Assembly (NCBI GenBank): GCA_938042245.1
Contig: CALIRO010000002.1
Location: 186,001-250,000, forward strand
Source: an uncultured Thermoguttaceae bacterium
GTDB lineage: Bacteria > Planctomycetota > Planctomycetia > Pirellulales > Thermoguttaceae
Length of the DNA stretch: 64,000 nucleotides
Direction: 5' to 3'
A program made the position numbers and the translations under genes. The first letter of the stretch is position 1. The number at the start of each line of letters is the position of its first letter. Shown here one piece after another: positions 1-9,235 of this stretch. The notes beneath the pieces were generated by a model. The model searched no databases, had not been told where the DNA came from, and saw only the letters and a list, made by a program, of their open reading frames with translations.

Positions 1-222
1 TCTCCGACCCGGGGGCTACCGGTCGGCGATTGGCCGGCTGAACATTCCACCAGACATCATACGCTGGTGTGCCTTGGCCTAGTAGACTGCGCTTGCTGCC
101 AGTTGACTGAGACAACCTCCCCTCTGACAGACGGTCTTTCATTTCACGGCCGAGGGCGGAATATCCTCCTGTCCAGCCAAAGGCCACAGGCGCAGATAGA
201 ATTCGTCGGTCCGGCTAACAGA
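1..222. other. Left-edge noncoding stretch
   Basis: No convincing gene was seen here. The ORF-track entry at 67..324 is low-complexity, antisense to the methyltransferase and has no recognisable motif. The segment lies downstream of the minus-strand methyltransferase and may contain its 3' untranslated region. Confidence 0.4.
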
Positions 223-972
223 TTATCTTTTAGGCGGCCAGTGTCCCAGGATGCCGAAGATCGGCAGATGCACGCTGACAGACTGCGGGGGCAATTGGGT
301 TTCTGTCTGCATGGCCGCTTCTAGGTGGGCTTGTTCTTCTGCCGTCAAAGGAAGCTCTCGAAGCAGTTGCCAGCGGGCCGGATCCGGCGCAGACAACCGA
401 TCCAAAAGGAGCACCTCTACTTGGAAACCCAGTTCGGCTAAAAGGGGTGGTAGTTTTCGGCCCACTTCCGGATCGGCGCCGGCTCGTCGGAGGCCGGTTT
501 GCCAGAGCGGTGCAGACGCAATTTCAGGTGGATATTCGATCATGCCGCCGTAATCTGGTTCCAATGCGACCAGCACTCCGGCAGGCTCTAGAACCCGTCG
601 GATTTCCTTTAATGCCGCCCCCAGCGGAACCCACAGAAGCACCCATTGGCAGAAGACCAGATCGAAGCTTTGGTCGGCAAAGGGCAATCGGCAAGCATCG
701 GCGCAGATCGGCTGGGCCAGTTGCACTCGGCTTTCTGCCCGGTAAAGGGCGGCCAGGTGGCGGAGTGCTCGAAAGTTCCGATCCACTCCCACCACACGGC
801 CGCCGCTTCGCCGCAAAAGTTCTGCGGTGATCAGGCCGGGGCCGCATCCCAGGTCCAAAACGGCCCGTCGTTGGCCAATCGCCGCCCGCCGTAATAGCCG
901 AGCTCGAAACGGTGCCAGCCACTCCGCCTGCTTGGCCAATAATGCTTGGTCCGTCGGAAGGGAGTAATCCAT
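223..972 (-). CDS. Class I SAM-dependent methyltransferase (UbiE/Methyltransf_11 type)
   Basis: Predicted 249-residue cytoplasmic methyltransferase. The SAM-binding motif I, VLDLGCGPG, lies near residues 38-46, followed by the acidic post-I strand VVGVDRN and by LPFADQSFDLVFCQWVL, the usual motif II region of Methyltransf_11 proteins. The ORF track starts 96 codons upstream, but that extension is low-quality sequence without domain character. The ATG at 972 (MDYSLPTD) begins just before the Rossmann fold. No clear ribosome-binding site precedes it. The gene is divergent from the Tat-signal gene at 1329. The substrate cannot be told from the sequence; small molecules such as quinone or lipid precursors are usual for the family. 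Confidence 0.82.
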   Translation of the reverse strand: MDYSLPTDQALLAKQAEWLAPFRARLLRRAAIGQRRAVLDLGCGPGLITAELLRRSGGRVVGVDRNFRALRHLAALYRAESRVQLAQPICADACRLPFADQSFDLVFCQWVLLWVPLGAALKEIRRVLEPAGVLVALEPDYGGMIEYPPEIASAPLWQTGLRRAGADPEVGRKLPPLLAELGFQVEVLLLDRLSAPDPARWQLLRELPLTAEEQAHLEAAMQTETQLPPQSVSVHLPIFGILGHWPPKR

Positions 973-1328
973 TAGGTGTACATTTATATATAACAATATG
1001 AACGTGTAATCACCGGTTGCAGGGAACATTTTTTCCTGTTGGAAAACTAGCAAAACACCCTGCCCGCTGCTTGACTTTTCTTCTGCCAGAGAATACTCTA
1101 CAAACGATAGACCAAAGGCTGTCCTGCCGGTACATAAGCTTTTTGCGCATTTTACGCTTGCCCTCAGGAAACATTCTGCACCGAGTGGGAGGCCTCGGCA
1201 ATCCTCCCCATATCGTATCGCATATCCCAGCAACGTCCCTCCTATTGCCAGTTCCTGCAAGTAAGACGAAAGAAAGCGAGGAAGAAATTTGGCCCACCTT
1301 TCTTAGAACCTTGTCAAGGAGAGTGAAG
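973..1328. other. Divergent intergenic region
   Basis: About 356 bp between two divergent genes, presumably carrying both promoters. It is AT-rich near 980-1015. No operator or riboswitch was recognised. The open frames on both strands across it are N-terminal over-extensions of the flanking genes. Confidence 0.35.
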
Positions 1329-2924
1329 ATGCACGAGAAGCCTCAGTTTCCCAAACCGTTTCACGCCCATTGTTGTCCCTGTTCCTGCCATGAGCACAGC
1401 GGCCAGGCCTCGGCAGGGCAGATCAGCCGGCGCGGCTTTTTAGGCACGGCTACTTTTGGCAGCATGGCCTTGGCTGGGCTGTCCTGGACCAGTCTGGCGG
1501 CAGCCGAAGCCGACGAAATTCCCCAGGCCCCGCCCCGCAAACCGCTCCGGGTAAAACCAATTTTGACGTATGATGTTCCCCGGCGTCGGGAGGCCTGGAG
1601 TTGGCGTGCCTGGGGCGGCATCCAAACTCATGAGCAAGCCCAGGAGGAATGTGCCCGCATTCAGGCCGAGCTGGAAAAAATCCGCTCCACCGCCGATTTC
1701 CCGCTGGAATGGATGCCGCTTGCGGCCCTGCCACACGGCGGCCAATTGGAAAAACTCAATGATCTTGAATCCGCCGATGCGGCCATCGTCTATGCGGCCG
1801 GCGGCTCGGTGGAAGTGCTCAACCTGTGCCGAAAACTCAATAAACCCGTTGTCGTCTTCTGCCGACACAAGTCCGGGCCGGTCTATCTCTGGTATGAGAT
1901 CATCAGCCCCAGGTATCTCCGGCAACATACGGATGTGCTCTCGGTAACCGGCATTGACGAAGAGGATGTGGTGATCGACAGCCTGGACGAGGTGCTATGG
2001 CGGCTTCGGGCGCTTTGTGGACTAAAGAACACGATGGGTTCCCGGATCGTAGCCGTCGGCGGCCCCAGCGGCTGGGCCTGCCCAAAGGCGCCGGACCTGG
2101 CTAAAGAACGGTTCAAACTCGATATTGTTACCGTCCCGTATGAGCCGGACTTGGCCAACCTGATCAAGGCCGCCATGGCCGACGAGAAGGCCGTCGCCCG
2201 GGCCAAACGACGCGCCGATGCCTATCTCAACCTGCCCGGTACCAAACTGGAAACCGACCGCGGCTTTGTGGATCGGGCCTTCTTACTGGAGGAGATATTC
2301 CGTCGGCTCATGCAAAAGGCCGATTGCCGGGCCATTACCATCAACGCCTGCATGGGTACCATCATGCCGCTGTCGCAAACCACCGCCTGCCTGCCGCTTA
2401 GTACCCTCAATGACGACGGCTGGATGGCCTTCTGCGAATCGGACTTTGTCGTAGTGCCTTCGGGGATCCTGCTGGGCAATATCTCTGGTCGGCCTCAGTT
2501 CCTGAACGACCCAACGTATCCCTATCCAGATCCTGCGGCGCCCGGCTGGGGAATTACCACCATCGCCCACTGCACCGGGCCACGCAAAATGGACGGTAAA
2601 AACCTGGAACCGGCCCGGATACTTACCCATTTTGAATCCGACTACGGCGCCGCTCCCAAGGTCGAAATGCGCAAAGGTCAACTCGTCACCAATGTCATCC
2701 CCGATTTCAAGGCGGAGCGGTGGGTCGGCCTGTTGGGCGAGATTGTCGATGCGCCGTTTTTGGCCATTTGCCGCGATCAGATCGACATCCGCTTCAAGTG
2801 CGATCCGCTGCTGGTGGCCCAGCGCATGCCCGGCTTCCACTGGATGACCTGCTACGGCGATTACCATCGGGAACTCGGCTACGCCCTGAAACGGGTCGGC
2901 ATCAAGTGGGAGTTTTTGGGATAG
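1329..2924 (+). CDS. Tat-exported L-fucose/L-arabinose isomerase-like protein
   Basis: Predicted 531-residue protein. An unusual Cys/His-rich start (HAHCCPCSCHEH) precedes a Tat motif SRRGFLG near residues 33-39 and a hydrophobic stretch ending TSLAAAEA, so export of a folded protein is likely. The C-terminal half has features reminiscent of the fucose-isomerase-like fold: a CESD motif, then GNISGRPQFLNDPT and a conserved HCT about 30 residues later. The ATG at 1329 has a good ribosome-binding site (AAGGAGAG); the ORF-track start 104 codons upstream does not. Whether it is catalytic is unknown. Sugar-acting Tat proteins of this type are common in planctomycetes. Confidence 0.65.
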   Translation: MHEKPQFPKPFHAHCCPCSCHEHSGQASAGQISRRGFLGTATFGSMALAGLSWTSLAAAEADEIPQAPPRKPLRVKPILTYDVPRRREAWSWRAWGGIQTHEQAQEECARIQAELEKIRSTADFPLEWMPLAALPHGGQLEKLNDLESADAAIVYAAGGSVEVLNLCRKLNKPVVVFCRHKSGPVYLWYEIISPRYLRQHTDVLSVTGIDEEDVVIDSLDEVLWRLRALCGLKNTMGSRIVAVGGPSGWACPKAPDLAKERFKLDIVTVPYEPDLANLIKAAMADEKAVARAKRRADAYLNLPGTKLETDRGFVDRAFLLEEIFRRLMQKADCRAITINACMGTIMPLSQTTACLPLSTLNDDGWMAFCESDFVVVPSGILLGNISGRPQFLNDPTYPYPDPAAPGWGITTIAHCTGPRKMDGKNLEPARILTHFESDYGAAPKVEMRKGQLVTNVIPDFKAERWVGLLGEIVDAPFLAICRDQIDIRFKCDPLLVAQRMPGFHWMTCYGDYHRELGYALKRVGIKWEFLG

Positions 2925-2964
2925 AGACAACCGGCCCTTCCTTTCCGCTCCCAAGCGGTCACGG

Positions 2965-2992
2965 TGTCATTGCCGCCCAAGCAGGAATCCAG
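2965..2992. repeat. REP-like palindrome, single arm
   Basis: One arm of the GTCATTCCCGCG-AAGCGGGAATCCAG palindrome family found throughout the intergenic gaps of this window. Here it reads TGTCATTGCCGCCCAAGCAGGAATCCAG, between the isomerase-like gene and the DUF2461 gene. Confidence 0.55.
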
Positions 2993-3061
2993 CCCACCTT
3001 TGGGCTGCTTCCTTGGCATCGAAGATATTGCTCGACTGGAACGGGTTTGCTGCTGTGGGAT

Positions 3062-3850
3062 ATGAGCAGGTCTGGTGGAAAATCCGGTAGACGGCTGGCG
3101 GGAGGTGCCGTTAGGGGCGCAGTGGCCGCCTCTCCAACTACCCAAGCGGGATTGCCGCCCGAGGGCAGCTTCACCGGCTTTCCGCCGGCACTGTTTGAGT
3201 TTTTGGAGGAATTGGCCGACCATAACCAACGCCCCTGGTTCCTCCAAAACAAGCACCGGTACGAGCAGGATGTTCGGCAACCGGCCTTGGCGTTTATCCG
3301 GGCCTTTCGGCCGCACTTGGCCAAGATTTCCAAGTTTTTCCTGGCAAGCGACCGACCTGTGGGCGGGTCGCTGCTGCGCATCTATCGAGACATCCGGTTT
3401 AGCAAAGATAAAACGCCTTATAAAACCAACGTAGGGATCCAGTTTCGGCATGAGCTGGGGCAGGACATCCATGCACCTGGTTTTTATGTGCATCTGGAGC
3501 CGGGGGAGTGTTTCCTGGCCTTGGGTGTGTGGCGACCGGATCGGGCGGCACTAGCCGCCATTCGACAGGCAATTGCCGACAACCCGGCCGGTTGGAAGCG
3601 GGCTGTATCGAACCGGCGTTTCCAGGCCGTTTGGACTCTGGAAGGCGACTCGCTCCAGAGGCCCCCTAAAGGGTTTCCACCGGACCATCCCTGCATCGAA
3701 GACCTTAAACGCACCGATTACGTCGCCGTAGCGGACCTGGAAGAATCGGACACTTACCGGCCGGAGTTTGTCGAGCAAGTGGCCGAGGCGTTTGCGGCCG
3801 GTCGACCCCTGATGCATTTCCTCTGCAACGCATTACAATTACCGTTTTAG
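3062..3850 (+). CDS. DUF2461 family protein
   Basis: Predicted 262-residue protein. From about residue 35 it matches the DUF2461 (TIGR02453) pattern: FTGFPPALFEFLEELADHNQRPWF, then RIYRDIRFSKDKTPYKTNVGIQF, then GFYVHLEPGECFLALGVW. Members are widespread cytoplasmic proteins of unknown biochemical role. The start is uncertain. The ATG at 3062 is the nearest upstream ATG, but its first 30 residues are low complexity, and a TTG or GTG start close to GSFTGFPP is possible. The ORF-track start at 2720 overlaps the previous gene and is rejected. Confidence 0.8.
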   Translation: MSRSGGKSGRRLAGGAVRGAVAASPTTQAGLPPEGSFTGFPPALFEFLEELADHNQRPWFLQNKHRYEQDVRQPALAFIRAFRPHLAKISKFFLASDRPVGGSLLRIYRDIRFSKDKTPYKTNVGIQFRHELGQDIHAPGFYVHLEPGECFLALGVWRPDRAALAAIRQAIADNPAGWKRAVSNRRFQAVWTLEGDSLQRPPKGFPPDHPCIEDLKRTDYVAVADLEESDTYRPEFVEQVAEAFAAGRPLMHFLCNALQLPF

Positions 3851-3855
3851 ATGCT

Positions 3856-3960
3856 TCCCCTACCCTAACCCTCTCCCACAGAGGGGAGAGGGAACTTGTT
3901 TGCCTCACCCCTCTGCGGGAGAGGCCGGCCAACCGACAGGTTGGCCAGGTGAGGGGGAAT
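3856..3960. repeat. CTCTCCC/GGGAGAG intergenic repeat
   Basis: Contains CCCTCTCCC...GGGGAGAGGG and a GGCCAACCGACAGGTTGGCC hairpin ending GGTGAGGGGGA. The same pattern recurs near 5105, 7810, 9236, 13140, 51530, 55739 and 62180. It is strongly self-complementary. Confidence 0.7.
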
Positions 3961-3994
3961 ACATGCCTTTCCCTTTGGTGGCACAGGCCCAAGA

Positions 3995-4072
3995 TGTCAT
4001 TCCCGCGTAAGCGGGAATCTAGAGTGCAAAATTCCATCGAAACAACTGGATTCTTGCTTTCGCGGCAGTGAT
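3995..4072. repeat. REP-bounded short element
   Basis: Two inverted palindromic arms, TGTCATTCCCGCGTAAGCGGGAATCTAG and CTGGATTCTTGCTTTCGCGGCAGTGA, bracket about 26 bp. This is the simplest complete form in the window of the TIR-bounded repeat family. Confidence 0.65.
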
Positions 4073-4126
4073 AGGTTGTATCAATCGGCTGCGATGTTAC
4101 GTGCTTTTTTCTAAGGAGTATCTCCC

Positions 4127-5032
4127 ATGCGAAGTTTCTATGATCGTCGGCAGTTTTTAGGTCAGACTGTGGCGGCTAGTGTTGGGCTGGGTGTGGGTGC
4201 CTGGTTGAGTCGGACTGCTTGGGCCGAGTCGGTAAAGCCCGGCGCTCCAACGGCAGAAAAGTTGGGCTGGACGCTCGGCTGCGCCCAATACACCTTCCGC
4301 CGGTTCTCGCTCTATGAGACGCTGGATAAACTCGTAGAGCTGGGCATTCCGTGCATTGAGCCGGCGTTTTTCCTTCGGTTGGATAGCCAGCGGCCTGAGC
4401 TAAAGGTCAACGAATCGCTTTCGGCGGCAGATCGCAAAGAGCTTCGGCAGCGCCTGGCCGACCATGGCATCCGAATGGCTAGCTTCTACAGCGACCTAGG
4501 CGGAGACGAGGCGGCCGCCCGCAAAAAGATGGAGTTTGCCAAGGAAATGGGCGTCGAAACCATGGTGGCTGAGCCGCCCCCGGAGGCCTTCGACATGCTC
4601 GAAAAACTCTGCGAAGAGTACAAGCTGAACCTGGCCGTGCATAACCATCCCAAGCGGCCCAACTCCCGGTATTGGCATCCGGACAATGTGCTGAAGGTCT
4701 GCCAGGGCCGAAGCAAACGGATCGGTGCCTGCTGCGACACGGGCCATTGGGTCCGTTCCGGCCTGGATCCGGTCGAATGCCTCCAAAAGCTCCAGGGCCG
4801 GATTCTCGGCTTCCATCTGAAGGATGTCATTGAATCTGGCAAGCCGGAGGCCAGGGATGTGCCGTTGGGCCAAGGTAAGGCCAATTATGCGGCAGTCCTT
4901 AAGGAGCTGCATCGGCAGGGGTACAAAGGCTTGCTGGTGATCGAATATGAACACGATTCGCCGGAACTAATGAAGGACATGGCCGAGTGCGTGGCGTTTG
5001 TCGAAAAGGTGGCCAAGGAGCTGGCCGGATAA
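4127..5032 (+). CDS. Tat-exported sugar phosphate isomerase/epimerase (AP_endonuc_2 TIM barrel)
   Basis: Predicted 301-residue protein. It has a Tat-like signal (DRRQFLGQTVAASVG, cleavage near TAWAES) followed by a xylose-isomerase-like TIM barrel of the AP-endonuclease-2 superfamily. Visible features include CAQYTFRRFSLYETLDKLVELGIPCIEP, NLAVHNHP (metal-site His), GACCDTGHWVRSG (DTGH metal ligands), GFHLKDV and the C-terminal LLVIEYEHD. The full metal-binding set of the family appears present. The start has a strong AAGGAG ribosome-binding site. The likely role is isomerisation or epimerisation of a sugar in the periplasm-like compartment; the substrate is unknown. Confidence 0.85.
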   Translation: MRSFYDRRQFLGQTVAASVGLGVGAWLSRTAWAESVKPGAPTAEKLGWTLGCAQYTFRRFSLYETLDKLVELGIPCIEPAFFLRLDSQRPELKVNESLSAADRKELRQRLADHGIRMASFYSDLGGDEAAARKKMEFAKEMGVETMVAEPPPEAFDMLEKLCEEYKLNLAVHNHPKRPNSRYWHPDNVLKVCQGRSKRIGACCDTGHWVRSGLDPVECLQKLQGRILGFHLKDVIESGKPEARDVPLGQGKANYAAVLKELHRQGYKGLLVIEYEHDSPELMKDMAECVAFVEKVAKELAG

Positions 5033-5104
5033 CCAAGCTGGACCTACTACAGCGGCGTGTGTCTGCCCCCCAATTGCTCGCAGCGTGCACGGGTGGTCTG
5101 GTAA

Positions 5105-5231
5105 AATTCCCCCTCACCTGGCCTGCTGCGCAGGCCACCCTCTCCCACGGAGGGGAGAGGGGATTTGTTTGCCTCTCCTCGCTGTGGGAGAGGCCGGCCA
5201 ACCGATAGATTCACAGGCTGAGGGGGCATTC
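5105..5231. repeat. CTCTCCC/GGGAGAG intergenic repeat
   Basis: CCCCTCACCTGGCCTGCTGCGCAGGCC hairpin followed by CTCTCCC...GGGGAGAGG and a second degenerate unit ending GGCTGAGGGGG. It lies in the gap after the TIM-barrel gene. Confidence 0.65.
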
Positions 5232-5234
5232 GGT

Positions 5235-5346
5235 TCATTCCCCCGCACGCGGCAGTCCAGGGATTTGATTGCCTGGCAGGAAGAATACAAAGATACACAG
5301 AATCTACCCCCTCTGTTTTTCTTGGATCCCCGCTTGCACAGGCAGA
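5235..5346. repeat. Two-copy ~110-bp TIR-bounded element, copy 1
   Basis: Bounded by CATTCCCCCGCACGCGGCAGTCCAG and GGATCCCCGCTTGCACAG arms. The interior (AATACAAAGATACACAGAATCTAC) matches, in inverse orientation, the interior of 55893..56016 (GTAGGTTCTGTATATCTTCGTATTC). The two are therefore diverged copies of one element rather than chance palindromes. Confidence 0.6.
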
Positions 5347-5526
5347 CAATCCACAGAGCTTTTCGGAGGGATGACAATCCAAGGGCATTCGCAAGGATAC
5401 CAGGCCAACGCAGCCAGCACAGCCAACCCCGGGGGACCCAGGCAGCAGAAGGGGCGTTCGGCTAGAATATACCCATAGGAAGAAGATACCCTACCCATAG
5501 CAGAACGTATCCAGAGGAGTAGCTGG

Positions 5527-5961
5527 ATGGGTTGGCTTCGTCATGCGTTTGCGGTGCGTGTGGATGGGGCGGAGCAGCTTACGGCAGCGGAAGAGGCGTT
5601 GGTCGAGCGGTTTTGCCGGGCGTTGGTGCGGCGTCGGCTGACAGCGGCGGCAATGGTGGCCTTGGAGACGGTTCGGCCTTTGTCGGGCTTGGCCGCCCAG
5701 GCACTGTATTTTTTAAGCCCCCTGCTTAGCCTTGTTGTTTCCCCAAACCAGATCGATCAGTGGGCCGCCTTTCTCCAACGTCCTGACGCTCTGGAAATCC
5801 TCTGTCAACGTCTGGAAGCCTTCCAAACCGAGCAGGATGGGACCAATGGCTCGCAGGTTTGTTCACCCCCTGGTCCTCCCGCAGAAGACCCAGCGGGCCA
5901 AGACGCTGCCTACCCGGAGGAGCCAGTGCAGAAGGATATTTACCGAACGGATCGGCCATGA
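5527..5961 (+). CDS. Hypothetical protein, first gene of the MutL locus
   Basis: Predicted 144-residue protein, not recognised. It is mostly helical in character, with an acidic/Arg-rich N-terminal half (EEALVERFCRALVRRRL) and one hydrophobic stretch near residues 52-67 (AAQALYFLSPLLSLVV) that could be a membrane anchor or a core helix. The C-terminus is hydrophilic. The stop codon overlaps the start of the MutL-like gene as ATGA, which implies translational coupling and a shared function. The ATG at 5527 is preceded by GAGGAG. Nothing in the sequence gives a biochemical role. Confidence 0.65.
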   Translation: MGWLRHAFAVRVDGAEQLTAAEEALVERFCRALVRRRLTAAAMVALETVRPLSGLAAQALYFLSPLLSLVVSPNQIDQWAAFLQRPDALEILCQRLEAFQTEQDGTNGSQVCSPPGPPAEDPAGQDAAYPEEPVQKDIYRTDRP

Positions 5962-7766
5962 CAGAGCTAGCCCCGGAACAGATTACCGTCATTTTAGCCA
6001 CCGACTGCGGTAGTACTACCACTAAGGCCATTCTGATCGAAAAGCAGGCTGGCCATTATCGTCAGACGTTTCGGGGCGAAGCGCCCACGACGGTCGAAGC
6101 GCCGCTGGCGGATGTCACCATGGGCGTTCGGAATGCGGTGCGGGAACTGGAGGACCTATCGGGCCGAAGGCTGTTGGACCCCGAAGGTCGTTTGATTCGG
6201 CCTGCTCAGGCTGGCCAAGGTTGTGACATCTACGTTTCCACCTCCAGCGCCGGCGGTGGATTGCAGATGATGGTGGCTGGGGTGATTCGGGAGATGACCG
6301 CCTCCAGTGCGCAACGGGCCGCCTTGGGCGCAGGGGCTATTGTTATGGATGTCATTGCTACCAACGACCGACGCCGACCGCATGAACAAATTCAGCGGAT
6401 CCGGGAGCTTCGGCCGGATATGATCCTGCTTTCCGGCGGCACGGACGGCGGCACCGTAGAACATGTGGTGCAACTGGCCGAGTGGATCGCCCCGGCCCGG
6501 CCTCAGCCTCGGTTCGGAAGCCAATATAAACTGCCGATCATCTATGCGGGCAATCGCGATGCGGCCCCTCTGGTTAGCCAGACCCTGGGGAACCAATTTG
6601 CCCTGGCTGTGGTGCCGAACCTTCGGCCAACGCTCGAAGAAGAAAATCTGGGACCGGCCCGGGAGAAAATCCACGATCTGTTCTTGGAACATGTTATGGC
6701 CCATGCACCGGGCTACGATAAACTTCTTCAGTGGGTCGATGCGCCGATCATGCCTACACCAGCCGCCGTGGGCAACATCCTCCAGCAAATTGCTCAGCAA
6801 GAGGGCATCAACGTGCTGGGCGTCGATATTGGTGGGGCCACCACCGACGTGTTCAGCGTCTTCGACGGCCAGTTCCACCGCACCGTCAGCGCCAACCTGG
6901 GCATGAGCTATTCGATTTCCAACGTGTGTGCGGAAGCCGGGCTGGAGGCGATCCTCCGCTGGATCCCTCTGGAAATGGATATTCGCGAACTTCGCAATCG
7001 GATCAAAAACAAGATGATCCGGCCAACCACCATTCCACAGACGTTGGATGATCTGGTCTTCGAGCAGGCCGTAGCCCGCGAAGCGCTTCGGTTGGCCTAC
7101 CAGCAGCATCGGCAGTTTGCCGTCAGCCTGCGCGGCGTGCAGCAGCAGCGCACCGTGGGCGATCTGTTTGCCCAAAAGGCAAGTGGGCAAACGATTATTG
7201 ACCCGATGCGCCTGGACCTTTTGGTCGGTTCCGGCGGCGTGCTTTCCCATGCACCCCGTATGGAACAAACAGCAGCCATGTTGATCGACGCTTTCCAGCC
7301 CGAAGGCGTTACCCGACTGGCCAAAGATAGCATCTTCATGATGCCTCATTTGGGCGTCTTGGCCCAGGTGCATGCACAGGCAGCTTTGGAGGTGTTTGAG
7401 CGGGACTGTTTGATTTATTTAGGTACCTGTGTAGCGCCGCGTGGGCAGGGCAAACCCGGCTCGCTCTGCTTCCGGTATGAACTGGATGGGCCCGGCGGGG
7501 CGCAGACAGGTCAAGTGCTTGCAGGCCAATGGCGATGGTTGCCGCTGGGGCTGGGGCAGACGGCTCGCCTGCGGATCGAACCAGCCCGCGGTTGGGACGC
7601 CGGCGCCGGCAGCGGCCGATCGGTACAAACCCTGGTCCACGGCGGCACCGTGGGCTTGGTGCTGGACGGCCGAGGCCGACCGCTCATGCTCCCGGCCAAC
7701 CCCAACCAAGCCAGAACCCTCATGCAACAGTGGGTCGCCGAAGCCAGGTTGTATGCCACGGAGTAG
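5958..7766 (+). CDS. MutL-family actin-like ATPase (glutamate mutase accessory MutL homologue)
   Basis: Predicted 602-residue protein with the ASKHA (actin/Hsp70) nucleotide-binding fold. Phosphate-1 loop is TDCGSTTTKAIL near residues 14-25; LLSGGTDGGTVEHV and VLGVDIGGATTDVFSVF supply the other phosphate loops; a VGSGGVLSHAP stretch follows. The order fits MutL, the chaperone-like partner of B12-dependent glutamate mutase. No mutase S or E subunit occurs in the window, so the partner here is probably different. The start at 5958 overlaps the upstream stop; the ORF-track start at 5859 lies inside that gene. Three co-directional genes follow and probably act with it. Confidence 0.85.
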   Translation: MTELAPEQITVILATDCGSTTTKAILIEKQAGHYRQTFRGEAPTTVEAPLADVTMGVRNAVRELEDLSGRRLLDPEGRLIRPAQAGQGCDIYVSTSSAGGGLQMMVAGVIREMTASSAQRAALGAGAIVMDVIATNDRRRPHEQIQRIRELRPDMILLSGGTDGGTVEHVVQLAEWIAPARPQPRFGSQYKLPIIYAGNRDAAPLVSQTLGNQFALAVVPNLRPTLEEENLGPAREKIHDLFLEHVMAHAPGYDKLLQWVDAPIMPTPAAVGNILQQIAQQEGINVLGVDIGGATTDVFSVFDGQFHRTVSANLGMSYSISNVCAEAGLEAILRWIPLEMDIRELRNRIKNKMIRPTTIPQTLDDLVFEQAVAREALRLAYQQHRQFAVSLRGVQQQRTVGDLFAQKASGQTIIDPMRLDLLVGSGGVLSHAPRMEQTAAMLIDAFQPEGVTRLAKDSIFMMPHLGVLAQVHAQAALEVFERDCLIYLGTCVAPRGQGKPGSLCFRYELDGPGGAQTGQVLAGQWRWLPLGLGQTARLRIEPARGWDAGAGSGRSVQTLVHGGTVGLVLDGRGRPLMLPANPNQARTLMQQWVAEARLYATE

Positions 7767-7779
7767 GTTTCCTGTCCAA

Positions 7780-7909
7780 GTCATCCTTGCCAAAGCAAGA
7801 ATCCAAAAGTGCCCCTCCCCTTGACGGCAGAGGCGATAAATCCCTTCTCCCCTGGTGAGAGAGGGTTAAGGTGAGTGGGAGCCTGGGCTGCCGATTGCGG
7901 CGGAATGAC
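7780..7909. repeat. REP-bounded composite repeat
   Basis: Starts GTCATCCTTGCCAAAGCAAGAATCC and ends GGGCTGCCGATTGCGGCGGAATGAC, which are inverted arms of the palindrome family. A CCCCTCCCC...GAGAGAGGG unit lies between them. It sits between the MutL-like gene and the next gene of the locus. Confidence 0.6.
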
Positions 7910-7974
7910 CCGTTGGGGCTCTCTCACAGAAAAGAAAAGCGGTCTTTAACTTCTAGTTCAAGGAACAGCTCCGA

Positions 7975-9180
7975 ATGACCCAAGCCTACACGCCTGGATT
8001 AAAGCTGGCTGGGCGGATCCGGCATCGGGTCTGCCGACGGTTGCCGATTCCAGGCGAAGTGTTGGTGCAGGTGGGCCAGCAGGTCTCGGCGCAGCAGGTT
8101 GTGGCCCGCACCTGGATGCCCGGAGAAGTAACGCTGCTCAATGTAGCGCATCGGCTGGGGGTCGCGCCCGCGGAGGTGCCTGGCCTGATGCAGGTCCAAG
8201 TCGGCCAGCAGGTCCAGGCCGGGCAACTGCTGGCCCAAACCAAGGGCCTGTTCGGCCTGTTTCGGAGTCCACTGCTGGCCCCCATCAGCGGTACCGTGGA
8301 AAATATCTCTGGGGTTACCGGTCAGGTCATTTTGCGGGGTCCGCCGCAGCCGATCGAACTGTTGGCCTACTTGGCCGGTCGGGTAACCGAGGTCTTGCCG
8401 GGCGAAGGCGTATGGATTGAGGCCCATGTCGCTTTGGTGCAGGGCATTTTCGGCGTCGGCGGCGAGGCGTATGGGCCGATCCGTTTGGCCTGCCAAAAGC
8501 CGGACCAACCGCTCGAACCGGAATGCCTCGACCAGTCCATGCGGGGGGCGGTAGTCGTAGGCGGCGGCCGGGTGTCGGCCAAAGCACTGCACCAAGCTCG
8601 CCAACTGGGCATCTCGGCCATCGTTACCGGCGGCATCGACGACCAAGACCTCCGGGAGTTTCTCGGCTACGACTTGGGCGTGGCCATTACCGGCAGCGAA
8701 TCGCTGGGCCTGACGCTGATTTTAACGGAAGGCTTTGGGGAAATTGGCATGCAGGAGCGCTGCTGGCGCCTTTTGAGCTCGCATGAGGGCCGGTTGGCCG
8801 CGGTCAACGGCGCTACGCAGATCCGCGCCGGCGTGATCCGCCCGGAAGTGGTCATCCCGCTTGACGACTTCGACCCGAAAACCCAACCCTCCTTCCCGAA
8901 AATCGACCCAGCGGAGGCTTCGACGCCTTCGGAGTGGCCCAGCGGCGGGACCGCACTACCGGTCGGAGCAGGTGCTAGCGGGCCGACCTTGCAAGTGGGC
9001 AGCCTGGTGCGGATCATTCGGGCGCCGTATTTTGGCCAGGTGGGCCGGGTGATCGACCTGCCGCCCATGCCCCAGGTGTTGCCCTCCGGCGTGAAAACTC
9101 GGGTGGCGGAAGTCCAGTTGTCCGATGGCAGCCGGGTCATTGTTCCCCGAGCTAACCTGGAATGGATCGAGGAGAATTGA
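7975..9180 (+). CDS. Barrel-sandwich/KOW-like protein of the MutL locus
   Basis: Predicted 401-residue soluble protein of unknown function. The N-terminal third holds two barrel-sandwich-like repeats: PGEVLVQVGQQVSAQQVVA near residues 24-42 and VQVGQQVQAGQLLAQT followed by SPLLAPISGTVENIS. These resemble the biotin/lipoyl hammerhead fold, but no EXKM biotinylation or DKA lipoylation lysine is visible. A central Gly-rich alpha/beta region (RGAVVVGGGRVSAKALHQARQLGISAIVTGGID) follows. The C-terminus has a KOW/SH3-like segment (VGSLVRIIRAPYFGQVGRVIDLP). The start at 7975 follows AAGGAAC. Its position between MutL and two membrane proteins suggests an adaptor or scaffold, which is inference only. 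Confidence 0.7.
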   Translation: MTQAYTPGLKLAGRIRHRVCRRLPIPGEVLVQVGQQVSAQQVVARTWMPGEVTLLNVAHRLGVAPAEVPGLMQVQVGQQVQAGQLLAQTKGLFGLFRSPLLAPISGTVENISGVTGQVILRGPPQPIELLAYLAGRVTEVLPGEGVWIEAHVALVQGIFGVGGEAYGPIRLACQKPDQPLEPECLDQSMRGAVVVGGGRVSAKALHQARQLGISAIVTGGIDDQDLREFLGYDLGVAITGSESLGLTLILTEGFGEIGMQERCWRLLSSHEGRLAAVNGATQIRAGVIRPEVVIPLDDFDPKTQPSFPKIDPAEASTPSEWPSGGTALPVGAGASGPTLQVGSLVRIIRAPYFGQVGRVIDLPPMPQVLPSGVKTRVAEVQLSDGSRVIVPRANLEWIEEN

Positions 9181-9235
9181 CGATGGTTTGCTGGGAGCGG
9201 GGGCGTACGATCCACAAAAAATGCCGCTTTGCCAG

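Noticed and set aside
4998-5465. Plus-strand ORF overlapping the end of the TIM-barrel gene
   Set aside because: It runs through repeat sequence and is Pro/Arg-rich, as expected for translated CTCTCCC repeats.
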